A DNA stretch of 64,000 nt, from the NCBI GenBank assembly GCA_003117195.1, contig BDSI01000112.1, forward strand, positions 155,422 through 219,421. Direction: 5' to 3'. The position numbers and the translations under genes were made by a program. Source of the stretch: Eudorina sp. 2006-703-Eu-15. Taxonomy: Eukaryota; Chlorophyta; Chlorophyceae; Chlamydomonadales; Volvocaceae. Below the pieces are notes generated by a model, which ran no database searches, was not told the origin of the DNA, and saw only the letters and a program-made list of their open reading frames with translations. Below, in pieces: positions 47,525 through 60,900 of the stretch (its first letter is position 1; every line of letters starts with the position of its first letter).

Positions 47525-50500
47525 ATGTTTGAAAGTTTCCTTCGCAAGAACTTTTGGCAGTCACTTTTTACAGGGACTGCCGGTTCTGGACGGACAAAGT
47601 ATACGTTTGAGGAGCTGCGGGCGCTGTCCGATGTCTTGAACAAGAATCAAGTCGTCACTGAGGCCAACCGGGCCCTTGTTGTGGAGACGATTCGCTCAAT
47701 TGCTGAGTTCATGATATGGGGCGACCAGAACGAACCTCGCATATTCGACTACTTCCTGGAGAACAACATCATGCATTATCTACATCGTGTTCTGCAACAA
47801 CCAGCGAATCGCACTGGCGACGTGGCCAAGCAGGTGTTGCAGACGCTCAGTATAATCATACAGAATATCCGCAGTGAGACGGGTACCTACTTTCTGTTCA
47901 GCAATAACCATATTAACAACATCGTTGAGATCAGGTTCGACTTTGAGGACGAGGAGGTGTTGGGCTACTACATCTCGTTCCTGAAGACCATCAGCCTGAA
48001 ACTCAATGTTCGAACAGTGCAGTTCTTCTTCGACAGGAGGGAGGGTGCATACACGTTCCCCCTTTACTCAGAGGCGGTCAAGTTTGCCCACCACAAAGAG
48101 GGAATGGTCCGTGCAGGGGTCCGCACGCTGACGCTGAACGTGTTCTCCGTGCCTGACGAGCACATCCAGGAGTTCGTGTGCCGGCCGCCGGCTTCAGCAT
48201 ACTTCGCTGAGATGGTGGCATACATAGCTGACCAAATCAAGGTACGAGCACGACAAGGAAACTTGATGATAGCGGCGATGCTGGTGTGCTTTGGGTGGCA
48301 GAGGCGATCAGTAGAGTAATGCACCGACCCATGGGACAGCTGACCATCCCTTGCTCTTCCTGTGCTCCTGGGCTACCGCAGATCCTGGACAAGCGCATGG
48401 CAGCGGCGGAGGGGTTCAGTGCTCAGGTGCTGTCGTCGCTGGACTCTCAACTGGCGGAGGTGGAGGACATGGTGTCGTATGTGGCGGACATCCTGACCAC
48501 AGGTACGTTGAGGAAATCATTCGCCACGTTCTTCCCTGGGAAGAATGAGGCCCATTGCCCGCCGGCGCATGCGACACTTCGACATCAGCATTTCTGTCTT
48601 TGTGATTTCGGGAATGGCCCGCCAAGCTGCACAACTCGAGACGTACTGCCGTACCATCGTTGAATGCTCTTCACGTGCACGTCTCGGCCCTTCGGTCGTC
48701 CCTGCAGCTCACCCGAGACTGGCGCATCTGGTCGCCGAGCAGCTCTGGGTGTCGTTGGTTGGGCCGTACTTGTTCCGCCCGCTACTCGAGTACGGCAGCA
48801 AAGATGTCGCACGGAGCAACTCAGGTTAGTGCCACCTTAAATGCCATCAAGCTTTCATTGTTTCGGTTGATCTACGGGGGTCAGTCGAATGGAAGGACCA
48901 GCCTCTCGGACCAAGATCCTGGCCCTGGTAGGCAGGGATACTAACTGAAGTGAAGGCCCTGGTAGGCATGGATACGAACTGAAGTGAAGGCCCTGGTAGG
49001 CAGGGATACAAACTGAAGACAGGGCATCCGCTGTCGCACTGTCGCTGGTACAAGCCATGCATGCCGTAATCTGTTTATGTGTCCTCAGGTGCCAGGCGGA
49101 CGAGCACAGGTGGCACCACCCCGGCCTCACCTGGTGCTGGCGGGTCGTCACCCATTGTCCGGACCTCGTGCAGCCTGTACGTCTTGGAGCGCTTCTTTGT
49201 GCTCATTACGTACCCGCCGCTCTTGCACAACCTGGCCTTGGCGCTGCTGGACCCACGGGGCGGGCACCCCAGCTGCCGGTCGGCGTTAGTGTCAGTGCTG
49301 CGGTCCGAGGACCACCGGGCGGTGCCGGCGGCACTACGCTGTCTGGTCGCTGTCGTGAATAACCGGCGGTTGTCGCCGGAGGTTCTGGCCCTGCTTTGCA
49401 TGGTCCCACACTCACGTTCAGTTGACCTGCAGGCCGCCTGCCCAGCGGGCTCGTGCGGCGCATGCCAGCTCAGCGAGGAGCTGCCGCCGCTGCCCCCGGG
49501 CTGCTCGGCGGCCGGCGCACCTCCGGACCCCCTTGCTGAAGAGGCACAACCCGTTGCGACGGTTGCGTCCAGCACCTCCGCAGCGACAGCATTTGCCTTC
49601 GGGTACCATTTGCTATGGACGCGCCTGGAGGGGGCCTCCGAGTGGGTGTTAGCACAGCAGGGCTTCGGGATGGACGGCAGACAGAACGCAGGAGGCGACG
49701 GGGAGCCGTCTGGCGACGTACGGGCAGCGGACGAGGACGATGCCGAAAAGCAACTTGAGGAGGATGGCGCCCAGACCTCGGCGCAGTTACAAATTGATTT
49801 GCTCGGAAGTGCCGTGCACGAGCAGCGCACGCGCGCCGTAGGGGCGCTTGGGGACGGTGAGGGCGTGTTGCCGTCCAGGCCTCAAGCTGCGCCATTGGAT
49901 TCCGTGACGGCAGAAGCGGGCTCCGTGGAGCCTGCTGAGCCCTCAACGCATGCGTCCGATGTGGACCTGCTTGATCTGGGCGACGAAGGCCTCGCGGACG
50001 TACAGCCACAGACCGTATCGCGGCAGCACACCGGACAAGAGACAGACCTACTGGCCATGGACGACATGCCTGGGTCTGCAGTGCCGCCCCCAATGGCCAA
50101 CGCGCCCGGTGTTGCCGCGGATACAGCTGTGCCTGACTTGATAGACGTGCAGCCCTCCGTAGTCACAACAGGGTCCGCGACCGCTGGGCCTATCGCGGAC
50201 CTGCTGGACCTGGGGGCTGAAGCCGAGGGCGCGTCGGCGGCGGCACCAACGGCGTCAGCCTCATTAACGCCTAGCGCGTCCGTCGGGCAGGCGCCGGCCG
50301 CCTCAGCTTCTTCGGGCTCCGGGCCGCCGGATCTGCTGGACAGCCTTCTGGAGCCGTCAGCCTCGGGACGCGCAGTCCCAAGCCCTGTGCGCGTGGAGGC
50401 CGAAACGGGAGCACCGGCGTTCACCGTTGGGACAGTTGTTGGCGCCGCCACAGCCGAGCTGTCGGCGGTACAACCAACATCGTCCGCGCCTAGAGACGCG

Positions 50501-53220
50501 GTCGGCGGGACACACCAGGCAGCAGAACCATTGGACAACGTGCCGGCCTCGGATCGGGGTCCGCTTCTACCAAGCGGGTCGGTCAGCTCGGGTACTGCAG
50601 GAACCTCTGGGTTCGAGGACCCGGAGGCGCTCAACGCCCTTGACGCAAGGTCGGGGCCTGTCGCGCCCGGCCCACAAAGTGCTGCATCCAGTAGCGTCCT
50701 CGGCTCCGTTGGCGGCAACAGTTTCAGCGGCGCTACGACTCCCTCGGGCGCTCCTGGGGACGAGTCTGTGACACCCTCGTCCGTGTTGGAATCGAGCAAC
50801 TGGGGCCCTGGGAGGCAAGGGGCAGCGGAAGCCGAGGCAGAGGCGGCCGCACCGCCCCCGCCTCCACCTCCCGCAGCACCGCCGCCCCCTGCGCCCGCGC
50901 CCGCACCGCTGCTCGCTGGCCCTTGCTGCGCCGCGCATGCTCGTCCCGCGGTCATGTCGGCAAGCGCGGACCTGCTCGACGCCCTGTTCGCGCTGCTGTC
51001 CATGCAGCTGCTGCCCATTGCCGGCCTTTGGCATGTTGGGTACCTGCTGCAGCAGTTGTACCCTCGCGCACAGGAACAGCGCGAACTAGAGGAGCAGCGG
51101 CAGCAGCTGGCCAACCAGCAGCAGCAGCCGGCGGATGAATCCGAGCTGGTGGGTGAGGCCATGGCTGACCTGCTGAACATAGGAGAAGGAGATGTGGGCC
51201 CTGGGACCGGCGCTGTCGCGCCGGGCGCCAGCCCGTCACGAGCTGTGCCAGACGAGTTGCAGCAGGCCCAGTCACCGCTGCATCCGCTGGACCCCTCCAG
51301 TACGGTTGGCTGGGCGTGCGAGCTGACCGCCAGTCAGCGGGAGGCACTGCGGGTGGCGGCAGTCTCGGCCGCGAGTGCGGTGCTGGACGAGGTGGGCGGC
51401 ATGTGGTGCGATGCGCTGGTGGCGATGCTGGTGCTGGAGTGGCCCGTGGCGCACGATGCGGTCATGCGGCCGGTGCTTCGCACGGGCGCCGAGCAGCTCA
51501 TGGCGGGACCGCACCTGTACCCCCGCCAGAACACGCGAGGTGGGTGTACGGTACGCGTTCGACGCCGCCACGAGGATGGCCCAAAGTCCAGCCGTCTTTT
51601 CGTTTGGCAAAGGCTGTGATGGGGGGGCCTGGTCTTGTGTTGGGCAACTGGGTACGAAGCGTGCGAGCAGTGCGTGGGTACGGAGCTGTCTGCTACGTTG
51701 CGCGAGGAGAACTGCGCGCAGAGGTCAACTGAAGGAAGGACTGGCTGCTCGATGCATGTAACCATCCAAGGCGTGGCGCGTACTTAACACTAGCTGGTCT
51801 CGTTGCTGTTCCTGACGTTTCGCCTGCCCCCAACGGACCACAACCGCAGGTCTTTCGCATGCCAGCCGTAATGATCAGAACCTTAGCGGGTCGGCAGTGG
51901 CTGCACTGCACAGCTACCACGCAGTCGCTCGCCTTGCAGCGCTGCTGCTGGTGCACGACTTGCTGTGCAAGGGCGCAACGGAGCGAACGCCGCCAGTGAC
52001 GGTGCCGCCAGCGGCTGGCCCTGACGTGGAGGCGCGCGAGTGGGACCTGCTGGAAGGACAGGAGGTGGAGCTACAGGTGGGACGTGCGACTGTGTGAGGC
52101 AGCTATAGCGATGGTGGGACCTACGGGAGAAGAACAGCTTTGGACATGGAACGGAAATGGACAAGGTCTAATAGGTTTCGACACGGAACGAAAGCTGAAA
52201 CGGCTGTCCCCAGCAATAAAAATTACCAGCGGTTGGGTTTGGCCACCTTGTACACTGGCTTCGATGCCTAAACTGATCTGTCCTGGCCCCATTCACCGCG
52301 ATCTGCTCTTCCCCGCAGGCGGGCTCCGCGATACCTTGCATTGTGTCCTTCTCGCCCGGCCAGGAGCGGCGTGTCTACTTCGCCGCGGCTGGGCCAGCGC
52401 TTCGCCGCGTGAGCGAGTACCTGCAGAACCCGCAGGTGGGGCCACTGCCTTCAACCAACTACTTCACGTACCATCAACCATGTCTGCCGCTTGCGGGGAC
52501 CATCATGCCGTTAAGCAGGGCACTGCGCATCGGTGCCTCGTCATCTAGGAAAGGGCACACTGCCTGCCCGCCTGACCGTGGCCCAAGGTGTTGCCCGGCA
52601 TGCTGAAACGATGGGCCCCGTGAGCCCCCTGGGCCTTCATGGGCTGCGGGCTGGGACATTTGCATTGCGATAAGCGCGGTGGCGGCGCTTTCCCTGTGTT
52701 TGTGTGTTATTTGAAGACATGCCGGCTCTCAGTGCTGATGCACGAGCGAACCTGTTGTCTCCGCCGCGACAGCCTGACCCGACCCCGTCTGTGGCCCCTG
52801 CCCCTTGCTGCACAGGCGGTTATGGCGGATCCGGTCTCGCAGTCCGTAGTGCTGCACAGCTCCCCCGCGGTGATCCTGGCGGATCCCGCCCCCACGCGCC
52901 TCAACGCGGGTATCGTGCTGTCCGTCTCGCCGCTGCTGGGCTGCGACCCCCACGTCGACAAGAACGTGGCCAAGTGGCTGCACGTGCACGTGCGGCCGTC
53001 CGTTCGGGGTCTGCTACGCCTGCTGCGCTCCGCCGCGGCGGGTCGCAAGGGCGGTCTGATGGGTGCGCTGAAGCATCTCGTGGACGGGCACTGGGTCTTG
53101 GCGTTCCCGGATCCAGAGCGGGCCGGCAATGCGCGACAGCTGGTGGAGCAGTCGGCGCACCGCCTGCGGGCCATCTACTGCGAGCTGCTGAGCCCGGTTC
53201 TGGGCACGGTCATGGAGTAG
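47525..53220 (+). CDS. CLEC16A/TT9 (GFS9) homologue, endolysosomal trafficking protein
   Basis: Homologue of animal CLEC16A/Ema and plant TT9/GFS9, peripheral membrane proteins needed for endosome-lysosome/vacuole traffic and autophagy. Seven exons, 47525-48241, 48382-48502, 48708-48824, 49089-51539, 51850-52076, 52319-52435 and 52816-53220, in phase, give 1384 residues. Exon 1 holds the conserved FPL domain: MFESFLRKNFW start, IIQNIRSETG, FLFSNNHINNIV and the TFPLY motif at residues 177-181. The C-terminal exons 5-7 carry another conserved part (SAVAALHSYHAVARL, DPHVDKNVAKWLHVHV). Exon 4 (2451 bases) contains an insertion of about 650 residues, rich in Ala, Ser, Pro, Gly and Asp, studded with DLL-type motifs. 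A TGTAA lies 306 bases past the stop. Confidence 0.92.
48921..49018. repeat. 34-bp tandem repeat in a CLEC16A-homologue intron
   Basis: Three copies of a unit starting GGCCCTGGTAGGCA and ending ACTGAAG, in the intron between exons 3 and 4. Confidence 0.9.
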
Positions 53221-53525
53221 CCACGACACGGGTCCAGGGCGACGGCTGGGGGCGCGGGGAGGGGTGGGCTTGCGAGAGGTGACGTTTGGTGGCGATTGAA
53301 GTTGCGGAAACCTGCAGGCTGGGAACAGGGTGCGCTGCTGCGCTGTTTTGAGGGGCGGATAGGGAGCCGAAATAGTGCGACCTGCAGCAGCACAGTCAGA
53401 GCGAGGATGAATCCCTTGCATGGGGTGCGAATGCGATGCTTGTCGTGTTATGCGAAAGGCCAGTTGAGCTGTTGAGGTCTACCAGACAGGTCTGCCACTC
53501 GCCAGCGTGCAGGATGTTCTCACGA

Positions 53526-53530
53526 TGTAA
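53526..53530 (+). terminator. Putative polyadenylation signal for the CLEC16A homologue
   Basis: First TGTAA on the plus strand after the stop at 53220. A minus-strand TGTAA (plus TTACA at 53691-53695) that could serve the large gene lies about 165 bases away. Confidence 0.5.
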
Positions 53531-54994
53531 AGTAGCGAACAGCGATCAATGTCCGTGTGGGCGGACATACCATACATAACCGGTACATGTCGGGGTTGCA
53601 TGAATCTGGGACGCGCAACGTGGGACATGAATCTGGGACATTGCGCAGCGCTGCAATGTGCGGCCCAAGGCTCGTAAGCGGACACATGATTACAGAAGAC
53701 TGCATCACGGATACTGGGTGCGCAGCCCTTGGTGTATGAGGATCCCACAAAGCTACATGGGCCCGTTGAACGGGCCCAGGGTGCAACATCTGACGTTTCT
53801 CCTTCTGGAATCCGAAGGAAGGGGCTTGCGCCACTCGATATTAGACGAACATCATGCCAGGCACAGTGGGTGAATTATCCCCCGTGTTAAGAAGGCGCGT
53901 CCCTCCCTGAAAGCCAGCCCAGGGCACCGCACGGCTTCTTGCAGCACGCCATGTCGGGAGGCCTCCCTTGCTCATGGTTAACATTACTGCTAGCCTGCCA
54001 CTCACGGCATGACACCCGCTCAACGAACAACCGTATTGCGGCGGCAGAATCTGCGGTTGCCACCAACAACGAGGAAAATCTCCGCTTCTGGGCGCAGACC
54101 GACATCGCGTACGGTACGTGTTTGCCTTTTGCAGCGCCGTGAAGTCCACGACTCCAAACACAAGTATAACATCCGAACCAAGGCACATGGCTGCACCTGG
54201 CACCCACCACGGACGACTGGTCCGCTAGCTCGTATTTTGCAAAGCCGGCGAGCGCCCCGCGCAGGCGCCATGCAACCTCGAAAACCGACACCCCGACGAC
54301 AACTGAACAACTGAGCTCAAGTGGGGGATCACGGAACGCTTAGGTAATACCGGCATCACGAAATGATCATGCGGGCATGTCGGCAGGTGGCCAATGCGGG
54401 AGGCACCTTACGGCTGGCAACGTCAACGACCTCAGCCGCACCTTCCGGCGCGGCGTTGGGAAGTGACCCCGTGTGAGCTGTGCAGCAACCCCTTCCCAAA
54501 CAGAATGAAAGCTATGAATATTCACAAGGTATATCCGCTCCATATGACAAACGGAGGACCCAACTAGGTATCTAGCACACAGTAGGCTTGCACGCTCGAA
54601 GACTTATGTACAACACGTTTGCCAAAAGTAGCTGTCCCGCCAGTTGCAGACGGACGATCTCCATACGGTACTGCGCCGCCCCGGCCCCCCGTGCGGAAGG
54701 TGTCACAAAACGGTCTTCGTTTTCCGGCGCAGTGCTATTTTAGCACCGACAAACGGTCTTTCTGCGTGCCACTGAGCCCATGCCCCCAACTGCATACACA
54801 CACAGGGCGGGCGGGTCTCGAATCTAAACACACACAGCGTTCTGGCAGGTTCCCTCGCTGAATACACCATCGCATACAACTCTCACCAGAGCCAAGATGG
54901 GCTGCGGGGGCTGCGTCCAGTCCTGTGGTTGCGCGGCGCAACGCACAGACCCACAGATCCTCCCGGCGTCAAACACTTCCTGGTCCCGGCCATG
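53531..54994. other. Convergent spacer, probable 3' flank of the large gene
   Basis: It holds no recognisable exon. It probably includes the 3' UTR of the 54995-62427 gene if the TGTAA near 53691 is used. Confidence 0.4.
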
Positions 54995-57900
54995 TCATCG
55001 GTGCTGCCACGCCTCCCGCGCAGCGGCGCGCGCCTCCACCTTGGCCGCCTGCGACTGCGACCTGAGCGACCGCAGCGCCAGCTGCCAGTTGAGCGACAGG
55101 GCGTGCGCCAGAGTGGCGTTGGGCGCGATCACGCTGTGCACCACCTCGAGCGTCGAATCCAGCAGGTTCCCTGCGCCGCTCGCCACACCCAAGCTTCCGC
55201 CAGCACTACCTCCAGCACCACCACTGCCTGCGCCCACGCCAGCCCCGGAGCCCCGGAGCGCCTGCTGCCACATCGCATGTGATGGCCTGCCGCGACCCGC
55301 CGCATCCAAAAGACCCAGGCCATCGCCGCCCAGCCTCGGGGAGACTCCAGGGGGGGGTTGGCCTCGGCCGTTCACCCGGAAAGGACCATTGGCGGCCAGC
55401 TGCTGCTGCTGCTGCTGCTGCTCGCCTGAGCTCCAGCTGCCGCCGCCGCTGCTGCCGCCGCCGCCGCTTCCAGCGCTTCCACCCCGTTGCCGGTAGCCCC
55501 TCATAGCCGCGTAGCCGCGCAGCGGCGAGTCCGGCCGACCGTAGGTGCCGCCAGCGCCGGCACCCGCTTGGAAACCCACCGGCACCCCCAACCGCCGGCC
55601 ATCCGGGCTGCCGCCCCGAGCTCCCCGGCCGCCTCCAGCTCCAGCCGCACCCCTCAGGCCCCCGCCTGGCGGGGTCCGCGCCAGCTTCTGCGCGAGCAGC
55701 TGCTCCAGCCTCTCCCACAGCTGCACCCTCTCCAACGCATCCAGCCGCGGCAGGGACCGCGCCAGGGAGCACAGCGCCCGAAGCTCGTCCAGCTCCTGTC
55801 TGCTGCCCGGCAACGGCACGTGCGGCTCGGGGGTCACCGAGACCGCCTTGGGCTGCGGCCGGACTGGCACTGGCGGGTCCGTTCGGGGCGTCACCTTGGG
55901 CACCACCGGCGCGAAGGGGCCGTCCACAGGCACGCTGCAGCCTGGGGCGGTGGCGCTGGTGTAGGCGGAGGCGGAGGCGGGGTCCGCAGCCGCTGCAGGG
56001 GTCCACAGCGCGACAGCGGGGTGCCCGGGGGGAAGGGACGACCCGTCGGGAGCGGCCGGACAGGAACGCGTGGGCGTGATCGGGACGTTCGCACGAGCGG
56101 CCGCCGCGCCGTCGCCCTGCCAGACCTCGGCGTTGTACATCGGATGCTGCGCGGATGGGGACGGGGATGCGAGTGGCCGCGGCGACAGCAGTGACCCGTG
56201 GGTCTGCGGCCACCGCACGCCGCCGGCGGCGGCAGCAGCTGCACCCGGCGCCGCGCCAGAGCTGGAGACGGATCGGCACCTGCCCCGGGCGGGAGACCAC
56301 AGCGGCTCAGAGCCGACCGTCCACAGCCCACTGCCCGCGTCGGGCCGGGCGGTATTCGGAGCGGTGTCGGCGTTGGCGGCGGAGGCGCCTCCGCCTGGCC
56401 AGGCCATGACGTTCTTCGCGGCCACCAGGGAGGGGTCCCAGGGCGGTCGAATGTTGTCATTCCGAGCGCTGTGCGGCCGCGCACTGAGGGACTGCCCCGG
56501 CAGGCCGCATTCCGAGTGCAGCAACAGCAACGAACCAGCCGCCGGCGCTGCCTGGGCGGCTATTGCGCCGCTCGATACGACCCACCGCGGCGTCCCACTC
56601 GCGGAGCCTGGCGTCAGCGCCTGATGAGCCAAGGGGCCACCGCCGCCGAAAACGCCGCTCTGGCCCGTGACGGCCCCGGCCCAGCCCCGCTGTGAGCCGA
56701 CATCGGGTGCCGTCACTTCTCGCCCCGGCCTGGGGCTCGGCGGCGACAGCAGCCCGCCAGCGGCTGCGGTGCCGGTGGGGCCGTAGCGCTGCGACCTGGC
56801 GGAAGCTGGCTGTTGCGCCAGAATGGAGGCCGAGGCCGAGACTGAGGCTGGAGAAGCCATGCCGGTGTACTGCATCCGCTGGACGGAACCGGACCTGCCG
56901 GGCTGTGGGGCGCGAGCGCTCGCCGCGGCAGAGGTCGGCGTGAAACTCAGGGAGGTGTGAAAGGAGGCGGCGGTGGTCGGCGGGAAAGCGGCGGCGGACC
57001 ACACCGGAGCGCAGGCCGGTGCCGGTGCGGCGGCAGCGCCGGCCGCTGCGGCGTGCGAGGGTGAGGCCATCTGGGCCAGGATCTGGCGGAGGAAGCTGCT
57101 GGGGGGCTGGACCTCGCCCGCCCCACGCGGCTGCTGCGGCTGCTGCGGCTGCTGCGGCTGCTGCGGCTGCTGCTGCTGCTGCTTCTGCGGCGGCTGCTGC
57201 CGCTCGGTTGACAGGTGGTAGCGCGGCTGCTTCTGCGGCCACTGCTGCCGAGCTGTGGGCTCCGAGGGGTATTGGGGCTGGGCCTGGGGCGAGTAGAGGT
57301 CGCGATGGCGGTGGTGGTCGTCGTGGTGGAGATGGGGCCGCTGGTCAATGGGGGCCTTGCTGTCCAGCGTGGGGCTGACCGGGCTGAGGCGGGTGCAGGC
57401 GACCTGTCGCCGCTGACGCCGGTCGTTGTGTCGCGCCTGTTTCCACGGGACCACGGGGCAACGGGGAACACACCGCCCAAACTCACAAGCGGTGCCACCG
57501 GCCCGGGCGCACCCTTGGCGGTTTCAGAGCAAAGCCCCACCGCAGGTCCTTCGCCTCACAACGAGCACATGCGCTGAGAGCCCTCCCCGTGTCCCCACGC
57601 CCTCACTCGCCCGGTCCTGTTCCGATTAAACCCTGCCTCGCAGGCAGCCCTGCATGGTAGCAGGGCCACCCACCCACACGCACCCACCTGCGCATCCGCC
57701 AGCTGCGTCTGAAGGGCCTCGAGGGCCGCCTGCCTCGCCGCCCTCATCAGCTCGTCCGACGGCGGCCGCACCGCATCCATCGGGCCGCGGCTCCTGCTGG
57801 ACTGCGGGCCCCTGCCATCCAGCTCCACACCCAGGCCGCTCAGCCCCCGTATCAGCTGCACCTCCCAGTCCTCGTCAAAAGTGGGCCACACATCGGCCGC

Positions 57901-60900
57901 CTCCGCCTCGTCCTCCACCGCCGCCGTCGTCACCTCTGTGCCTCCGCCTCCGCCTCCGTCGCCGCCGGCTCCCCGCGCCTGTCCCTCGGTCGCCAGCAGC
58001 AGTTCCTCCATCTCCGCCAGCAAGGCCAGCGCCGACGCCTCCGCCCGTCCGGCCGCGACCTCCAGCTGATCCACCGAGCCAGGGGGGTCGCACACATGGC
58101 CGCCGTCAGGCGCATCACCCCCCGCCGTCGCTGGCAGCGCAGAGTGACGTCCCACCAGGGCCTCACCGCCAAGCGATCCCGCGGATGTCACACCGTCAGA
58201 GTAGGAGGCGCTATCGCCGCCCTCAGCGCAGCTGGTCGGCGCGGCGGCCGCAGGCGTGCAGCCGCGTGCGGCAGCTTGGCCGGCGGCCGGCTGCGAGCGG
58301 CCACCCTCTTGGACACCCTGCGCGGCATGGCGCGCGTGGGACAGCACTGCGGGCTGGGGAGCTGACGGTCGCGAAGGCGGCGGGGTCGACGACGACTGCG
58401 GCACGGGCTGTGGCGGCCCCGGCTGCGCCTGCGGTTCTTCACGAGGGCGCGCGTGCCGCGGAGGCGCCTCCGGTTTCTGGCCCTGCCGCTCGGGCCGCGG
58501 GTGCTGCGCCCGGGTAGGGGGCTCCGGATCCGGTCCCCGACGGCCCTCCAACGGCCCACGGCGTTGCAATGGCGCGCCGCTGAGTCCCTGGCCGGATGAG
58601 TGTGAGGAGCCAACACCCAGATCCCCCAGGTGCGCGTCGTCGGCCTCGCCGGGTGCGGGCGCGCCAACCGCACCCAGCAGCTGGGCGGTGCAGCTCGGCC
58701 CTGCCCAGGTCCCGAACGCCTCCTCCCCTGGAGCCAGCTCCCACAGCGCCGGGTGGGCGTCACTGCTCCTGATGGCTCGGTCACCGCCGCTCTGACGCAG
58801 TCGCGCATGGGGCACCCGGTGGGGGGTCTGCGGCTGCTGGAGCTGCGGCTGCGGATGCGGCGACTGCCGCTCAAGGCAGGGCCCTTGCTGCGGCAACGGC
58901 ACCACCAAATGGTGATTGTGGTGGTGGTGGTGGTGGGGGTCGCCAGGCAGCGCCGGCGCACCCATCGGCTGCAGCTGCAGCTGCTGTGCTTGCGAACGCT
59001 GCCCCGGGGTTCCCTGCACCTGCGGCCCCGCCGGGAACTGGTGCTCAGGCGGCCCGAGCTCCTCTCTCTCCTCTCTCTCCTCGAAGTTGTCCTGCTGCTG
59101 TAGCTGCTGCTGTAGCTGCTGCTGTAGCTGCTGCTGTAGCTGCTGCTGTAGCTGCTGCTGTAGCTCCCCCGCTGACACGGGCCTGGAGAGGCGCTGATGG
59201 TGCGGGGCCGGGGGCGGGGGAGGGTGCTGCGTGGGCCGTACCAACTGCCGCGGTGACCCCACCGACACCCCGCCCACCTCGTCTCGGTGCGCTGGGTCGT
59301 CCACCTGCGTCGGCTCGTACGCGGTGTCCCTCCCGGCTGTCAGTACTGACCCCCCGGGGCTCCAATCCGACCCCGGCCGATCCAGCCCGTACCCCAGCAG
59401 CGCCCGTATCATTGCGGGCGGCCCGCCGGGACCTTGCGTGGCCGCGCCCGCGGCGTCCGGGGCCGCAGGCACGGGCCCAGACGGCGGAGCTACAGCTACA
59501 GCCGCAGCCGCAGCTGCAGCCGCCGGCTGAGGCCCCGTTGTGGAGCGGGCTGTGGCGCTGCCCGCTTCCGACTGGGGCGCGGACGCGAGGGGCGTCCTGC
59601 TGTTGCCGGCAGCGGCGCCCGGTCCGGTGCCCTGCAGCTCGGCCATCAGGGACTCCAGCAGCGACGACGACGAGGACGAGCCCGCGCCCGAGCTGCGGCG
59701 CCCGCCGGCGGAGGGTCCGGCGCCAGGGCCCGCACGGCGCGCGGTTCCGACCCCTGCGCTCGGGGCAGTGGGGCCGCTGCCGCCCGCACTGCGCGTGGCG
59801 GGGTCCCGTTCCCCGAGCAACGACCCCACCGCGCCAGCTGATGCGCAGGCGGCATCGTATGGCGGCGCTCGCCTCGGCTGGTGCTGGTGGTGCTGCTGGT
59901 TCTGTTGATTCTGTTGGTGCTGCTGGTGCTGCTGGTGCTGCGTTTGCAGCGGGGCCGGGGACGGGAGCTCAAGCTGCTGATAGGTCACTGGCGGCACCGA
60001 CGGTTCCTGAGCTGCTCGTTGCGGCGTCCAAGCAGCCAAGTCACTCACGCCGCCATGCCCAGCGCCTTGTTCCGGTGGGCTACGGTGCTGTTCCAGACCC
60101 TGCCGCCCACCCCATCGCGCCGCTGGCGACATGGGTTCCCCGCCAGCCTCCGCAGCTGCTCCATGCGGTTGCGTCGCAGTCGCCTCTGCACCGGAGGGCG
60201 CCGCGCCCGGGTGCAGCGCCGTCCCCATCGGCGCCGCAAGGACTTTCCCACTCGGCCTACCACCAGCACCCCCCACGGCGGGTTTGCGGCCGCCCCCGAC
60301 ATCAGAACGGCCGCAGCTGGCCACGACACCTGATGCCGCGGCGCTGTCGGCGCCCGACGTGTCGCCGGGCGCTGCCAACCGCCTGGCAGCGCCCACCGCC
60401 GCTGTCATGGCCTCCAGAACCGCAAGCAGCGAGACGGCTGGAGCGCTCGCACCTGTGCTGCCATGTTCTGCCCCCGCCTGTCCCGGGTGGTCCCGGCTGG
60501 GGTCTGGCGACCGGTCGACTGCGCCGCTCGGGTTCAGTCCCGCTCCCGTTGCCACATCCGGCTCTGCGTCCCAACCTGGGTTTGGGCTGATGCCATTGCG
60601 CCCGTCCCCGGTGACCATGGGAGTGCACCGAGGCTGCTCGCCATGGGGGTCCGCCGCGAAGCCGTACGTTGCCGAGCCTGCCGTTGGGCGATCGGTCTGT
60701 GACCCGTGGGTCAGGTTTGGCGGCAGGGCCGTGGGCGTCGTCGTCTCCTCGCCTGCGGGCAGCCCTCCGACGACTGGGGGAGCCAACGGCGGCCCGCCGG
60801 GCACGGCGACCACGGGCAGGCGCGCATCCGCCGCCGCGGGTGCGACCGCCGCAGGTGCCGCGGCTGGAACCGGGCCTGCGTTCCTCCCCTCCTCGGCGCC

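Noticed and set aside
49882..51180. 432-codon minus-strand ORF
   Set aside because: Antisense of the CLEC16A exon 4 low-complexity region; no domain.
58986..60590. 534-codon plus-strand ORF
   Set aside because: Antisense shadow of the large minus-strand gene; composed of Ala/Pro/Arg-rich noise.
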